Source: DATFDN01 sp963767645 (GTDB lineage Bacteria > Pseudomonadota > Alphaproteobacteria > Acetobacterales > Acetobacteraceae). Taken from it: a DNA stretch of 64,000 bases. Every line of letters starts with the position of its first letter. Position 1 is the first letter of the stretch. The stretch spans positions 248,001-312,000 of the forward strand of contig CAVYEW010000003.1 of NCBI GenBank assembly GCA_963767645.1, read 5' to 3'. The notes under the pieces are model-generated. The model was given only the letters and a program-made list of their open reading frames with translations. It was not told the origin of the DNA and ran no database searches. Shown here piece after piece: positions 1-9,051 of this stretch. The translations under genes and the position numbers were made by a program.

Positions 1-446
1 GCCCTGGGCAGACGACCCAGACCGGCCTCCTCGCCAGCGCCAACAGCCTCGTCACCTCACCCTCCGGCTCGACAACCGGCTCCTATGTCCGGGACCTGAT
101 GCGCTCCCTAGCCACGCTCGGCTCGCTCTCCAGCGCGCAGGTGAACCTCTCTGGCTTCGCGGGGCTGGTGCAGGATACGCGAACCAGCCTCAACGGCGCG
201 ATCGATGCCATGGCCGGGGAAGCCGGAGCGCTCGGGAATCAGCAATCAGCGCTGACCGCGACGCAGACCGGCCTGGCCAACACACAGACGGCACTGACCA
301 CGCAGATCGGCACCGCGCAGGACGCCGATATGGCGCAGACCTTGTCGAACATCACCCAGACACAGACGCAGCTGCAGGCGTCCTACCAGATCATCGCCGC
401 ACTCAGCGGCCTGTCGCTGGCGAAGATTCTGCCCGCTGGAGCATGA
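1..446 (+). CDS. flgL: FlgL-like flagellar hook-filament junction protein, C-terminal part
   Basis: The reading frame is open from base 3, so the 5' end lies outside the window. The visible part is alpha-helical, rich in Gln, Thr and Ala, and ends LQASYQIIAALSGLSLAKIL, the typical C-terminal coiled-coil signature of hook-associated protein 3 and flagellins. FlgL caps the hook and joins it to the filament outside the cell. Its place directly before a full flagellin gene fits the usual flgK-flgL-flagellin order. It could instead be a second flagellin, since only the C-terminal domain is visible. Confidence 0.7.
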   Translation, partial: PGQTTQTGLLASANSLVTSPSGSTTGSYVRDLMRSLATLGSLSSAQVNLSGFAGLVQDTRTSLNGAIDAMAGEAGALGNQQSALTATQTGLANTQTALTTQIGTAQDADMAQTLSNITQTQTQLQASYQIIAALSGLSLAKILPAGA

Positions 447-490
447 GCGCTTCACGGCCCATTAACCCAATCGCCCTAGAATGGGGCCCT

Positions 491-509
491 GTCCGCAAAA
501 AAGCGGGAC
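491..509 (+). promoter_or_regulatory. Stem-loop in the flagellin 5' leader
   Basis: The arms GTCCGC and GCGGGAC flank an A6 loop, with one bulged G, 35 bases before the flagellin ATG. No U-tract follows, so it does not look like an intrinsic terminator on this strand. FlbT of Caulobacter acts on the flagellin mRNA leader, and flbT lies just downstream here, so a post-transcriptional role is possible. That role is inferred. Confidence 0.4.
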
Positions 510-543
510 CAACCGTAACCTTGTGGGCGAAAGGTAAGAAACC

Positions 544-1383
544 ATGACCTTCTCAGTCAATACCAACGTGGGCGCGCAGATCGCGCTGCAGTCGCTGAAC
601 GTGACCAGCTCGCAGCTCGCCGCGACGGAAAAGCAGATCTCGACCGGCTACCGGGTCGCCGACGCCACTGATGACGGCGCCGCCTATGCGGTCGCGCAGC
701 GGGTCCGCTCCGATGTCGGCGCCCTGACCAGCGCCAACCAGCAGCTCGGCAACGTTCAGGGATTGCTGGACACGACGAATGCCGGCCTGAATAAGGCCTC
801 GACCGACATCAACAGCTTGAATGCCGTGCTGGTGAAGCTGGCCGACGGCAACACCCAAGGCAGCCAGCGAACGCAGTACCAGACGCAGTACACGGACCTG
901 GTCGCCTCGATCAAGAACGACCTGAACGGCGCCAACTACAACGGCAAGACCCTGATCGGCAATATCGGCGGCACTCCAACCGGCGTATCGTTCGGCCGGA
1001 CCGCGGTGGTGCAGGACCAGCTCGGCACGACCTACGGCATCGCGACCTTCAGCTCCAATACCCTCTATTCCTCGCTTAACGTCTCGAGCTTCACCTCGAC
1101 GCACGCGCAGTCGTTCCTGACCGGCACCTTCGCCAACCAGCTGAACTCGATTGCCGACCAACTCAACAACTACGGCGCCGCGTCGAACTACGTCAACTCC
1201 CAGATCAGCTACAACAGCGACAAGATCGACGCCCTGAACAGCGGCCTCGGCTCGCTGATCGACGCCAATCTGGCCCAGGAATCGGCGCAGTTGCAGGCGC
1301 TTCAGATACGCCAGCAGCTCGGCACTCAGGCGCTCAGCCTCGCCAATCAGGCGCCGCAAACTCTGCTCAGCCTATTCAAGTAA
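544..1383 (+). CDS. fliC: Flagellin
   Basis: The 279-residue filament subunit is a short, alphaproteobacterial-type flagellin. The N-terminal D0/D1 helix is at residues 1-140 (MTFSVNTNVGAQIALQSLN at the start, then ISTGYRV). A short variable centre follows, and the C-terminal helix ends with the family signature ANQAPQTLLSLFK. The ATG has a plausible GAAAGG ribosome site. It sits between a FlgL-like gene and flbT/flaF, which control flagellin translation and secretion in alphaproteobacteria. The serine- and threonine-rich middle is a likely target for the glycosyltransferases encoded downstream. Confidence 0.93.
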   Translation: MTFSVNTNVGAQIALQSLNVTSSQLAATEKQISTGYRVADATDDGAAYAVAQRVRSDVGALTSANQQLGNVQGLLDTTNAGLNKASTDINSLNAVLVKLADGNTQGSQRTQYQTQYTDLVASIKNDLNGANYNGKTLIGNIGGTPTGVSFGRTAVVQDQLGTTYGIATFSSNTLYSSLNVSSFTSTHAQSFLTGTFANQLNSIADQLNNYGAASNYVNSQISYNSDKIDALNSGLGSLIDANLAQESAQLQALQIRQQLGTQALSLANQAPQTLLSLFK

Positions 1384-1469
1384 TGGCCGCGGAGGCGGGC
1401 CTGGAGGCCCGCCTTCCCGGACGCCCTGACATTCCGGCAACTAAGACCAGGCGACCCAGGAAAGGTCAC

Positions 1470-1922
1470 ATGTCCACTCTGGTTCTCGAACTGCGTCAGG
1501 GCGAGATGATGATCGTCAACGGCGCACCCATCCGGTTCCGCACCAAGTCCCGCATCGAGCTGACGGCCAAGGCGCGCTTCCTGTTCGGCAAGCAGATCAT
1601 GCCTCCCGACCAGGCCGATAGCCCGGCCCGGCGTATCTACTTCGCCCTCCAATCCGCTTATATCGGCAACCCGGAGGAGCGCGTTCGCGGCCTTGAAGCC
1701 GCACGCGCCCTGATCGCGGAGTTCAAGGCCGCCACGACCTCGGCGTTGGCTCGCGACATCCTGGACCGGGCACTCGCCTTGGCGGAAGCCGACGATTGCT
1801 ATCAGTCCCTCAAGCTCACCCGAAGGATCATCCAGCACGAGGACACGGTGCTGGGCCGCGGCAACGCCCTCGTGTCGGCATCATCCGTGACCAGGAACCA
1901 GCCCCAGCCATGCAGACAATGA
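1470..1922 (+). CDS. flbT: FlbT, flagellin post-transcriptional regulator
   Basis: The 150-residue product starts MSTLVLELRQGEMMIVNGAP, typical of FlbT. In Caulobacter FlbT binds the 5' leader of flagellin mRNA and limits its translation until the hook is complete. I chose the ATG at 1470 because AGGAAAGG lies just upstream and the homologous region starts there, although the frame is open from 1383. The gene overlaps flaF. The pairing with flaF directly after flagellin is the standard alphaproteobacterial arrangement. Confidence 0.9.
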   Translation: MSTLVLELRQGEMMIVNGAPIRFRTKSRIELTAKARFLFGKQIMPPDQADSPARRIYFALQSAYIGNPEERVRGLEAARALIAEFKAATTSALARDILDRALALAEADDCYQSLKLTRRIIQHEDTVLGRGNALVSASSVTRNQPQPCRQ

Positions 1923-2257
1923 GTTGCGCAACCAACGCCTATCAGCACGCCGCCGCCCGCCGCAGCGTGCGCGAACAGGAAGCGGACACGTTCCGTTACG
2001 CAATCGGTTCTCTGCGCGCGGCCAGACAGGCGGATTCCGTACAGCGCGCGCGAGCGGTCGCCGATAACCGACGGCTCTGGCTGGCGGTGCATGACCTGGT
2101 GAGCGACCCCAGCAACGCGCTCCCCGAGGAGCTGCGCGCCTCCATCGTCTCGGTTGGCCGTGCCGTACGGCGCGAGATGGAGCGCGAGAGCCCGGATTTC
2201 GACTTCCTGATCTCGATCAACGAGCACATGGCCGCTGGGCTGAGCGGCCAGGGTTGA
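1910..2257 (+). CDS. flaF: FlaF, flagellar assembly regulator
   Basis: The product has about 115 residues and matches the FlaF pattern: an AYQ motif near the start, then RSVREQEADTFRYAIGSL, and a C-terminal DFLISINEHMAAGL. FlaF promotes flagellin production and acts against FlbT in Caulobacter. Two in-frame starts are possible, at 1910 and at 1919. The second forms a 4-base ATGA overlap with the flbT stop, which suggests translational coupling. Confidence 0.88.
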   Translation: MQTMSCATNAYQHAAARRSVREQEADTFRYAIGSLRAARQADSVQRARAVADNRRLWLAVHDLVSDPSNALPEELRASIVSVGRAVRREMERESPDFDFLISINEHMAAGLSGQG

Positions 2258-2273
2258 AGCAGTCGCGCCGGCC

Positions 2274-3131
2274 ATGAGCCTGAGCCTCAGCCTTGTTTCC
2301 ACCCTTTTCGACAGCAGCGGATCTCAGTCGGGAGCCGCTGGCCTCCTGCAGACCCTCTACGGCGGCGGTGGGCAGCAAGGCGTCACAGACCCCAGCCAGT
2401 CGTTGCAGGCGCTCACTCAGGCCGAGGCGAACCAGGCACAGGACATCCGGACGACCGCACAGCAGCCCGCTGTCCAGCGCGCCGTCGCCCAGTTCACCTC
2501 AGCGGTCCAGAGCGCGACAAGCGTTCAGCAGCTTCTGAGCAACCCCAATGTCATGCAGGTCCTGCTCACGGCGAACGGCCTCGGAGACCAGACCAGTTAC
2601 ACTGCGCTGGCCCAAAAGGCGCTGACCTCGAACGTCAACGACCCGAACTCGCTCGTGAACCAGCTGTCGGACACACGCTGGAAGCCGGTGGCCCAGACCT
2701 ACAATTTTGCGAATGATGGGCTCTCGATTATCCAGCAGCCGAAAGTCATTGCAACCATTGCCAACGCCTATGCCGAAGTGACGTGGCGACAGTCCCTGGA
2801 CGCCACCACGCCCGGCCTGTCGGACGCGCTGAGCTTCCGCCAAGAGGCCTCTGGCATAACCTCGGTTGACCAGATCCTGGGCGATCCGGTGTTGCGCACG
2901 GTCGTCACCACCGCGCTCGCAATTCCCGAGCAGATCGCCTTCCAGCCGCTGGAAGCGCAGGAGAAGGCGATCAGCAGCCAGCTCGACATCTCGCAGTTCA
3001 AGGATCCGCAATTCGTGGAGACATTCACGCAGCGTTATCTGATCGCCGCTGCCCAGCAGGCCACGAGCGCCAGCGGCTCCACACAGGATCTCACGTCACT
3101 CGCGGTCCAGTCGCAAGGCCTCGTGGTCTGA
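2274..3131 (+). CDS. DUF1217 flagellar-locus protein
   Basis: The 285-residue protein matches the DUF1217 family, found in alphaproteobacterial flagellar loci (recognised from the QSLDATTPGLSDALSFR region and the C-terminal SQLDISQFKDPQFVETFTQR helix). The N-terminus is low in complexity (MSLSLSLVSTLFDSS) and rich in Gln and Gly. The molecular role is not established. It lies 16 bases after flaF and is probably co-transcribed with it. Confidence 0.8.
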   Translation: MSLSLSLVSTLFDSSGSQSGAAGLLQTLYGGGGQQGVTDPSQSLQALTQAEANQAQDIRTTAQQPAVQRAVAQFTSAVQSATSVQQLLSNPNVMQVLLTANGLGDQTSYTALAQKALTSNVNDPNSLVNQLSDTRWKPVAQTYNFANDGLSIIQQPKVIATIANAYAEVTWRQSLDATTPGLSDALSFRQEASGITSVDQILGDPVLRTVVTTALAIPEQIAFQPLEAQEKAISSQLDISQFKDPQFVETFTQRYLIAAAQQATSASGSTQDLTSLAVQSQGLVV

Positions 3132-3164
3132 CAGCGGCACCGCGGCTCAAAAGGAGCCACGCCC

Positions 3165-4598
3165 ATGGACGGTATGACCGTCACTCCCGATTTCGACCGC
3201 CTCCTCATTCGAACGGCGGAATTGATCGATGCTGGACGGTTCGGAGCCGCCCGCCCGTTGCTAGCTGCCCTCGGACGCCTCGCGCCGCCTTCCGCCCGCC
3301 TTGCGGAGCTCGCCGGCGTTGTCGCGCTGAAGGAAGGGCGTCTGATCGAGGCGCGCGATAACCTGGACCAGGCAATCCTGACCTGGCCCGCCGACGTCGG
3401 CCTGCGCAAATGCCGCGCCGACGCACGCCGCCAGCTCGGCGATGCAGCCGGCGCGGCTCACGACGCCGCCGAGGCGGTGATACTCGATCCGCATGATCCC
3501 GACGCGAAGGCCATTCTTGGGGTCGTGCTGCTCGGTCTCGGCCACGCGGATGAGGCTCGCGCCTGTCTGGCCGAGGCGGTTGTGGCCCGCCCCGCCAATC
3601 CGCTCTTCGTGCTGGCGCTCTCCGATGCCCAGCTCGCTTCCGGGAATGAGTCGGCCGCCGCCGTAACGCTGGCGGAGGCGATTACCCGAATACCCGCCGA
3701 AACGTCCTTGCGCAATGCCGCCCTGCTGCTCGCTATCCGCTCGCAGCGGCTGGATGCCGCGGTGGAGCTGGCCGAGACGGCGCGGCGAGACGGCGCCATC
3801 GATGCCTGCGTGTTCGGCCTGAAAGGCCACGCCCTCTCATGCCTCGGTCGCCATGACGAAGCCGCCCAGGCCTATGCCGAAGCGCGCAAGCTGGGGCCGG
3901 ATGATCCTTACGTCCGGCACCTTGCCGCCACCTCTGGTGCGGTGCCCGGAGCGGACCGCGCCCCCGCCGACTATGTGCGCACGGTCTTCGACGGCTACGC
4001 TGCCCGGTTCGAGGCGCATCTGATCGCCCTCGGCTACCGGGTTCCCGGCCTGCTGCGCGCCGCGCTTATGCGGCACATCCCGCTCGACAGCGACCTGACG
4101 CTTGGGCCGGTGCTCGATCTCGGCTGCGGCACCGGGTTGATGGCGGTCGCGTTGCTCGGCCTGCCGGTCGGCCCGATCACCGGGGTGGACATCTCTCCCG
4201 GAATGCTCGCCGCCGCCGAGGCCAAGAACCTGTATTCCGAACTCCGCGAAGACGACATCCTGCGGGCGCTGGACACCGATGCGACCACTTGGCGCGTGGT
4301 GCTGGCCGCTGATCTGTTCTGCTACTTCGGCGCGCTCGAGGAAGCCATGACCACCGTGCGCCGCCGGCTCGCGCCGGGAGGCCTGTTCCTGCTCAGCCTG
4401 GAGACATCGGACCGGGCCGAGGCTACGGAGCGCGGTTGGCGCCTGGAGCGACTCGGCCGCTACACGCACGCCTCTGCTTATGTTCGAAACTGCGCCGCGG
4501 CTGCCGGTCTCGTAGTGCGCGAACTGACGCCCGAGCCCCTGCGCCAAGAGGCCGGCACGGCGGTGCAGGGCCTGATCGCCGTCCTCGCCGCGCCATGA
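3165..4598 (+). CDS. TPR protein fused to a SAM-dependent methyltransferase
   Basis: The 477-residue protein has tetratricopeptide-type helical repeats at about residues 5-250 and a class I methyltransferase domain at about 270-475. The SAM-binding motif VLDLGCGTGLMAVALL is clear, followed by GVDISPGMLAAAEAK. The start has AAAAGGAG about 10 bases upstream. Such TPR-methyltransferases are common in flagellar and surface-glycan loci and may methylate a sugar or protein. It overlaps the next TPR-glycosyltransferase by 4 bases (ATGA), so the two are probably made together. Confidence 0.82.
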   Translation: MDGMTVTPDFDRLLIRTAELIDAGRFGAARPLLAALGRLAPPSARLAELAGVVALKEGRLIEARDNLDQAILTWPADVGLRKCRADARRQLGDAAGAAHDAAEAVILDPHDPDAKAILGVVLLGLGHADEARACLAEAVVARPANPLFVLALSDAQLASGNESAAAVTLAEAITRIPAETSLRNAALLLAIRSQRLDAAVELAETARRDGAIDACVFGLKGHALSCLGRHDEAAQAYAEARKLGPDDPYVRHLAATSGAVPGADRAPADYVRTVFDGYAARFEAHLIALGYRVPGLLRAALMRHIPLDSDLTLGPVLDLGCGTGLMAVALLGLPVGPITGVDISPGMLAAAEAKNLYSELREDDILRALDTDATTWRVVLAADLFCYFGALEEAMTTVRRRLAPGGLFLLSLETSDRAEATERGWRLERLGRYTHASAYVRNCAAAAGLVVRELTPEPLRQEAGTAVQGLIAVLAAP

Positions 4599-6574
4599 GC
4601 GCGATCCTCCCTGACCCAGCAGCTAGTCAGCTCGCCCGCGGCACAGCACTGCTCGGCCAAGGCGCAACGTCGGAAGCAGTCTCGGCGCTGCTGCGCTGCT
4701 GCGGTCTCGCACCCGAAGCGCCGGAGGCATGGCACGCTCTCGGGGTCGCCCTCACGCGCAACCGTGCGCCCCTGCGCGGAGTGGCCGCGCTCGGGAGAGC
4801 CCACCGCTTGGCGCCGCGATCGTTGGAATACGCCCTAAGCCGTGTCGAGGCCGCCCACATGGCTGGGACGTCGGAGGCCGAACTCGCGCGTCTCGCCGAG
4901 GAAGCCGCGGCCGACCCTCTGAACCCCACCTCGCTCGCCGCCTCGGGTTTGCTGCTGCACCGGATAGGCCGCAACACCGAAAGCGCGGACCTGCTGGAGG
5001 CAGCCTGCGCCCTTGCGCCGGACGACCCAGCCCTTTGGGCGTTGCTGGGCGGCGTACTCGCACGGAGCCATCAGCTCGGGCGGGCGGAGGCCGCAATGCG
5101 GCAGGGGCTTGCCCTCCAGCCGGGAAACACAGACTTGCGCCACGATCTCGGCGTGGTGTTGATGCGGATGCACCGGTTCGGCGCCGCCCGCGCCGAGTTC
5201 ACCGCCGTACGTCAACTCCGAGGCACCGACCCCACACTGCTCTGCAATCTCGCCAACGCCACGCTCTGCCTCGGCCTGCAGGCGGAAGCCGTCGAAATTG
5301 CGCGACACGCGACCAGGATCGCGCCCGATAATCCCCTCGCCCATCGCGCTCTGGTCAACACCCTGCCCTACGCCTCGGGCGTGTCAGCGCCAGACCTGCT
5401 GGCCTCGCTCCAAGCCGCCGCCGCCCGACTACCGCGTGAGCCGCGCGCATCCGCCTTCGCCAACCGGCCGGACCCGGACCGGCCTCTGCGAATCGGTCTG
5501 CTGTCAGGGATGCTCAAGACGCATCCGGTCGGCTGGCTGACCATCGCCGGGTTCGAGGCGCTGGACCCGACCCAGTTCACGCTTGTGGGCCTCGCCGACA
5601 CGATGCTGAACGATCCCTTGTCCCGCCGGTTCCGCGCCGCGGCCCGCGAGTGGCACTCCATCGGGTCGCTGGACGATGCGAAGCTGGCGGACTTGGCGCG
5701 CCGCTCCGCCATTGACGTGCTGATCGATCTCGGCGGCTACGGCGACCTCGGCCGACTGCCTGCCTGCGCTCTGCGCTTAGCGCCAGTCCAGGTGAAGTGG
5801 GTGGGAATGCAGAACCACTCAACTGGCCTGCCGGAGATGGATTGGTTCCTTACCGATCGTTGGGAAACCCCGGCGGCACTCGCCGAGACTTACAGTGAGA
5901 AGCTACTGCGCCTGCCGGACGGTTATGTCTGCTACAGCCCCCCGGCCGACGCACCCGACGTGACGACGTTGCCCGCACTGAGCAAAGGGCGGGTGACGTT
6001 CGGCTGCTTCACCAATCTAGCGAAGGTAACCCCGGACGTCCTCGCCGCCTGGGCGGCGATCCTGGCGCGTATGCCGGAGGCGCGACTGGTGATAAAAAGC
6101 CACGCGCTCAGCGACTCGGAAACGGCCTTTCGTCTGCACGCTGCCCTTTCCGGATATGGCGTCGCGACCGAGCGCGTTGAGCTGCGTGGCCCCTCCCCGC
6201 ACCGAACCTTCCTGGGCGAGTACGGAGGCATCGACATCGCGCTCGACCCGTTCCCCTATACCGGCGGGCTGACCACATGCGAAGCGCTATGGATGGGCGT
6301 TCCGACCGTCACGCTCCCTGGCGAGACATTCGCGTCCCGGCACTCGTTGAGTCACCTCAGCAACGTTGGCCTCTCCGACTGGATCGCCCGAAACATTACA
6401 GATTATGTCGCGCTGGCTATGGCCAAGGCAAACGACCTCGGCACGCTGGCTACCCTGCGAGCTTCCATGAGGGAAAAGGTGAGAGCCAGCCCCCTCTGTG
6501 ATGCACCACGCTTCGGCGCTGGTCTGGGTGCGGCACTACGCTATGCCTGGCGCGAATGGTGCAGGGAGCGTTAA
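4595..6574 (+). CDS. TPR / O-GlcNAc transferase-like glycosyltransferase (GT41)
   Basis: The 659-residue protein has TPR helices over about residues 1-310. A GT41/SPINDLY-type catalytic region follows, with GLLSGMLKTHPVGW, IDVLIDLGGYGD, FGCFTNLAKVTPDVLAAWA and the nucleotide-sugar motif DPFPYTGGLTTCEALWMGVP. Enzymes of this family attach a sugar to Ser or Thr of proteins in the cytoplasm. Being four genes downstream of flagellin makes flagellin the most likely acceptor, an inference. The ATG at 4595 overlaps the upstream stop codon. Confidence 0.88.
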   Translation: MSAILPDPAASQLARGTALLGQGATSEAVSALLRCCGLAPEAPEAWHALGVALTRNRAPLRGVAALGRAHRLAPRSLEYALSRVEAAHMAGTSEAELARLAEEAAADPLNPTSLAASGLLLHRIGRNTESADLLEAACALAPDDPALWALLGGVLARSHQLGRAEAAMRQGLALQPGNTDLRHDLGVVLMRMHRFGAARAEFTAVRQLRGTDPTLLCNLANATLCLGLQAEAVEIARHATRIAPDNPLAHRALVNTLPYASGVSAPDLLASLQAAAARLPREPRASAFANRPDPDRPLRIGLLSGMLKTHPVGWLTIAGFEALDPTQFTLVGLADTMLNDPLSRRFRAAAREWHSIGSLDDAKLADLARRSAIDVLIDLGGYGDLGRLPACALRLAPVQVKWVGMQNHSTGLPEMDWFLTDRWETPAALAETYSEKLLRLPDGYVCYSPPADAPDVTTLPALSKGRVTFGCFTNLAKVTPDVLAAWAAILARMPEARLVIKSHALSDSETAFRLHAALSGYGVATERVELRGPSPHRTFLGEYGGIDIALDPFPYTGGLTTCEALWMGVPTVTLPGETFASRHSLSHLSNVGLSDWIARNITDYVALAMAKANDLGTLATLRASMREKVRASPLCDAPRFGAGLGAALRYAWREWCRER

Positions 6575-6627
6575 CTGCGGATCAACAAACGTTCAGTAAA
6601 ATCCATGGGTTGCCAGACGAAGAGATC

Positions 6628-7578
6628 ATGCGCGCGCTGCCGACCGTTGACGTGAACCTGTTCGCCTTCAACAGCGTGGAAACCGTCTCGGCGGCCATCG
6701 ACAGCGTCCTACGCCAGACCTGGCCGGCTGTGTCGCTGACGCTGATTGACGACGGATCGAACGACGGCACATGCGAGCTCTTGGCCGATTATGTTGCCAG
6801 CGACAAGCGTATCCGTCTCAAGCGCAATCGTTGTAACGGCGGCGCGATTGCGGCATTTCAGTACGCATTCCGGCACGGTGACGCGGACTTTGTCATGCCG
6901 AAATCAGGCGACGATCTAATTGCTCCCGATTTCATCGAGCGGGCGATGTGGGTCCTGCTCAACAAGCCCGCTTGCGTCATGTGTCACGGGACGGGCGTCG
7001 TCTTTGCCAGCGCCGGCCAAGTGCGGGGCGCCTACCCTCAGGAGCATCGGCTGTTCGCGACAGGCGGCGACCCGATGGATCGGGCGCGGCACGTAATGGA
7101 GCGCTACACGTCTTCTCCAAGTTTTTGGGGCGTCTATCGACGCACGGCAGTAGATCGGCTCTCACCTATCCGCTACCGCGCAGGGTGGGACCATGTGCTA
7201 CTCGCCGAGTTGGCACTGGCGGGCGAGATCCGTCATGATCCGGAAGCGCTCTACTGGCGCCGGGATGGTGGCAAGCCAGTCCTCCGGCTCGCTCGTGCGG
7301 CGACGATGCAGGCAAGAGCGGGATTATCAGCCGAGGATGCGGTTGGCGATCCGCGCTGGCGAACACCTCTCATCACCACGGCATTCGCTCATATCGAGGC
7401 GTTCGCCACGACCAGCCTCAGGTTGGCAGACCGACGCGCCCTGATAAGCGAAGTCGCACCGGTTTTTCGAAAGCGCTGGGGAGAAGCCATGCATCACGAA
7501 GCCACCATGCTGCGCGCCACATGGCCCGAGTTGATCGCACAGGTCGAGGCCGCCGACCTCGCCGAAGGACTGACCTGA
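6628..7578 (+). pseudogene. Family-2 glycosyltransferase truncated by an IS3 element
   Basis: A GT-A fold glycosyltransferase with the start PTVDVNLFAFNSVETVSAAI, the nucleotide-binding SLTLIDDGSNDGT and the acid motif PKSGDD. The ATG at 6628 sits right before the domain, with GAAGAG upstream. An earlier in-frame ATG at 6556 overlaps the preceding gene. The native frame ends at 7570. The last two codons, including the TGA, come from the inserted element. The missing C-terminus (about 42 codons) is still readable at 8914-9042. The catalytic domain is intact, so the shortened protein may still work. Confidence 0.85.
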
Positions 7579-7596
7579 GCCCCTTCTTCCCTCCAG

Positions 7597-8595
7597 TCAG
7601 AAGTAGAGTCCGCGGTTGCCGCCACGCCGATCGTGACGGTGTTTCTCGGTTCGGTCGAGCGCCGTGTCTCCGTCCCGGCCATGATTCGTCCCGCCGTCGC
7701 GCGCCGCCTGGGTCAAGCCTGGCCGCAGGCCATCGCCGGAGGCGACGCGCAGCGGGCTTGAGCCAGGCGAGCACAGCGGCAGCCTAGTCGAGCCGGGCGC
7801 GCGGCCATTCAACGCCGAATGCGGCCTGATCTCATTGTAGTCGCGCTGCCAGTTCGCCAACACGGCCCGGGCGTGCCGCAGCGAGGTAAACACGGTCTCG
7901 TTCAGGCACTCGTCGCGCAGGCGGCCGATGAAGCTCTCGGCGAACGCGTTCTGCTGCGGCTTGCCAGGCGCGATGTAGTGCCAGCCCACCGCCCGGTCCT
8001 GCGACCAGCGCAGGATCGCCACGCTGGTCAGCTCCGTGCCGTTGTCGCTCACCACCGCCAGCGGCAAGCTACGCGCCGCGGCGACGGTGTCCAGCTCGCG
8101 CGCGACCCGCTTGCCGGACAGCGACGTGTCGGCCACCAGCGCCAGGCACTCGCGGCTGAAGTCGTCCACCACGCACAGGATCCGGAACCGGCGGCCGTCC
8201 GCCAGCGTGTCCGACGCGAAGTCCAGCGACCAGCGCTGGTTGACCACCTCCGGCACCGCCATGGGTGCCCGCGTGCCGATCGCCCGCTTGCGGCCGCCAC
8301 GACGACGCACCTGCAGCCGCTCCTCCCGATATAGGCGACGCAGCTTCTTGTGGTTCGGCCGCAGCCCTTCCCGGGCAAGCAACAGGCCGAGACGGCGATA
8401 GCCGAACCGGCGCCGCTCGGCCGCCAGGCTGCACAGTCGGGTTCGCAAATTGCCGTCGTCCGGCCTGCTCGCCCGGTAGCGAACCATACTGCGATCCGCG
8501 CCGAGGAGTGCACACGCCCGCCGCTCGCTGATCCCGTGCGCGTCGCGCACCGCGGAAACAGCGCCCCTCCGTGCTGCGGGCGTCACCACTTTTTT
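7597..8595 (-). CDS. IS3-family transposase OrfB (DDE integrase core), made by -1 frameshifting
   Basis: An rve-type integrase core with the three catalytic acids visible: Asp in WSLDFASD, Asp in VVSDNGTE and Glu in NAFAESF. The frame continues from orfA after a -1 slip on AAAAAAG (minus strand, 8595-8589). It would be made as an OrfAB fusion, the usual IS3 strategy. The HTH_21-like stretch HGISERRACALLGADRS follows the junction, and the C-terminus NEIRPHSALNG is typical. The frame has no internal stops, so the element may be active. Confidence 0.9.
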   Translation of the reverse strand, partial: KKVVTPAARRGAVSAVRDAHGISERRACALLGADRSMVRYRASRPDDGNLRTRLCSLAAERRRFGYRRLGLLLAREGLRPNHKKLRRLYREERLQVRRRGGRKRAIGTRAPMAVPEVVNQRWSLDFASDTLADGRRFRILCVVDDFSRECLALVADTSLSGKRVARELDTVAAARSLPLAVVSDNGTELTSVAILRWSQDRAVGWHYIAPGKPQQNAFAESFIGRLRDECLNETVFTSLRHARAVLANWQRDYNEIRPHSALNGRAPGSTRLPLCSPGSSPLRVASGDGLRPGLTQAARDGGTNHGRDGDTALDRTEKHRHDRRGGNRGLYF

Positions 8596-8849
8596 GATGC
8601 CACGTCCTTCAGCACGGCGTTGTCCAGCATTGCCTCCGCCAGCAACTTCTTCAGCCGTGCGTTCTCTGCCTCTAGCGCTCGCAGCCGCCGCACCTCGGAC
8701 ACATCGAGCCCGCCGAACTTGGCTTTCCACTGATAGAACGTCGCCGGGCTGATCCCGTGCTTGCGGCAGAGGTCGGCCGTCTGCATCCCGGCTTCCTGCT
8801 CGCGCAGCACGCCGATGATCTGCTCCTCAGTGAACCGCGACTTCCTCAT
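8583..8849 (-). CDS. IS3-family transposase OrfA (HTH protein)
   Basis: The 88-residue protein starts MRKSRFTEEQIIGVLREQ, with the helix-turn-helix CRKHGISPATFYQWKAKFGG and a leucine zipper (RRLRALEAENARLKKLL). This is the standard IS407-group OrfA, which binds the element's ends. It terminates ASKKW just after the slippery A6G run that permits entry into orfB. Confidence 0.92.
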   Translation of the reverse strand: MRKSRFTEEQIIGVLREQEAGMQTADLCRKHGISPATFYQWKAKFGGLDVSEVRRLRALEAENARLKKLLAEAMLDNAVLKDVASKKW

Positions 8850-8913
8850 CCATCCGCCTCCTGCTCGAAGCGGACTCTACTCAAACCTGGAGGAGATTCA
8901 GGGGCTCAGGTCA

Positions 8914-9042
8914 CGACGGCTGATTGCGACCGGCCTTGCAGCCGTAATGCATGCGAGCGAGGCGCTCGTGCCGGAAGTAGACATGACCGTAATGCGCATC
9001 GAGCTCGCCGCTGTGGCGGGCTCTGCCCTGTTCGTTGCATAG
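8914..9042 (+). pseudogene. Detached C-terminal end of the glycosyltransferase at 6628
   Basis: A reading frame of 42 codons (RRLIATGLAAVMHASEALVP onward, ending SALFVA and TAG) begins exactly at the outer edge of the IS3 element. Removing the element and one copy of the 4-bp target (GGAC/CGAC) joins it in frame with the glycosyltransferase: GAA GGA CGG CTG ATT. It is therefore the original C-terminus, now without a start of its own. Confidence 0.8.
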
Positions 9043-9051
9043 CCGCCTGTC

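Larger units (their letters stand above)
7571..8913 (-). mobile_element. Complete IS3-family (IS407-group) insertion sequence
   Basis: A 1,343-bp element with terminal inverted repeats. The left end reads TGACCTGAGCCCCT and then AGTAGAGTCCGC. The right end is the reverse complement with a few differences, ending GGGGCTCAGGTCA. It carries orfA and orfB on the - strand, joined by an A6G slippery run. Flanks GGAC (7567-7570) and CGAC (8914-8917) look like an imperfect 4-bp target duplication, as expected for IS407-type elements. A second, heavily invaded copy spans 20176-29772. Confidence 0.92.

Noticed and set aside
553..1359. A 268-codon frame opposite flagellin
   Set aside because: The Arg/Val-rich antisense shadow follows the codon bias of flagellin, with no start context or family.
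7571..8913. Flanking TGACC/GGTCA as a target duplication of the IS3 element
   Set aside because: They are inverted, not direct, and the same GGTCA ends the second copy, so they belong to the element's own ends.
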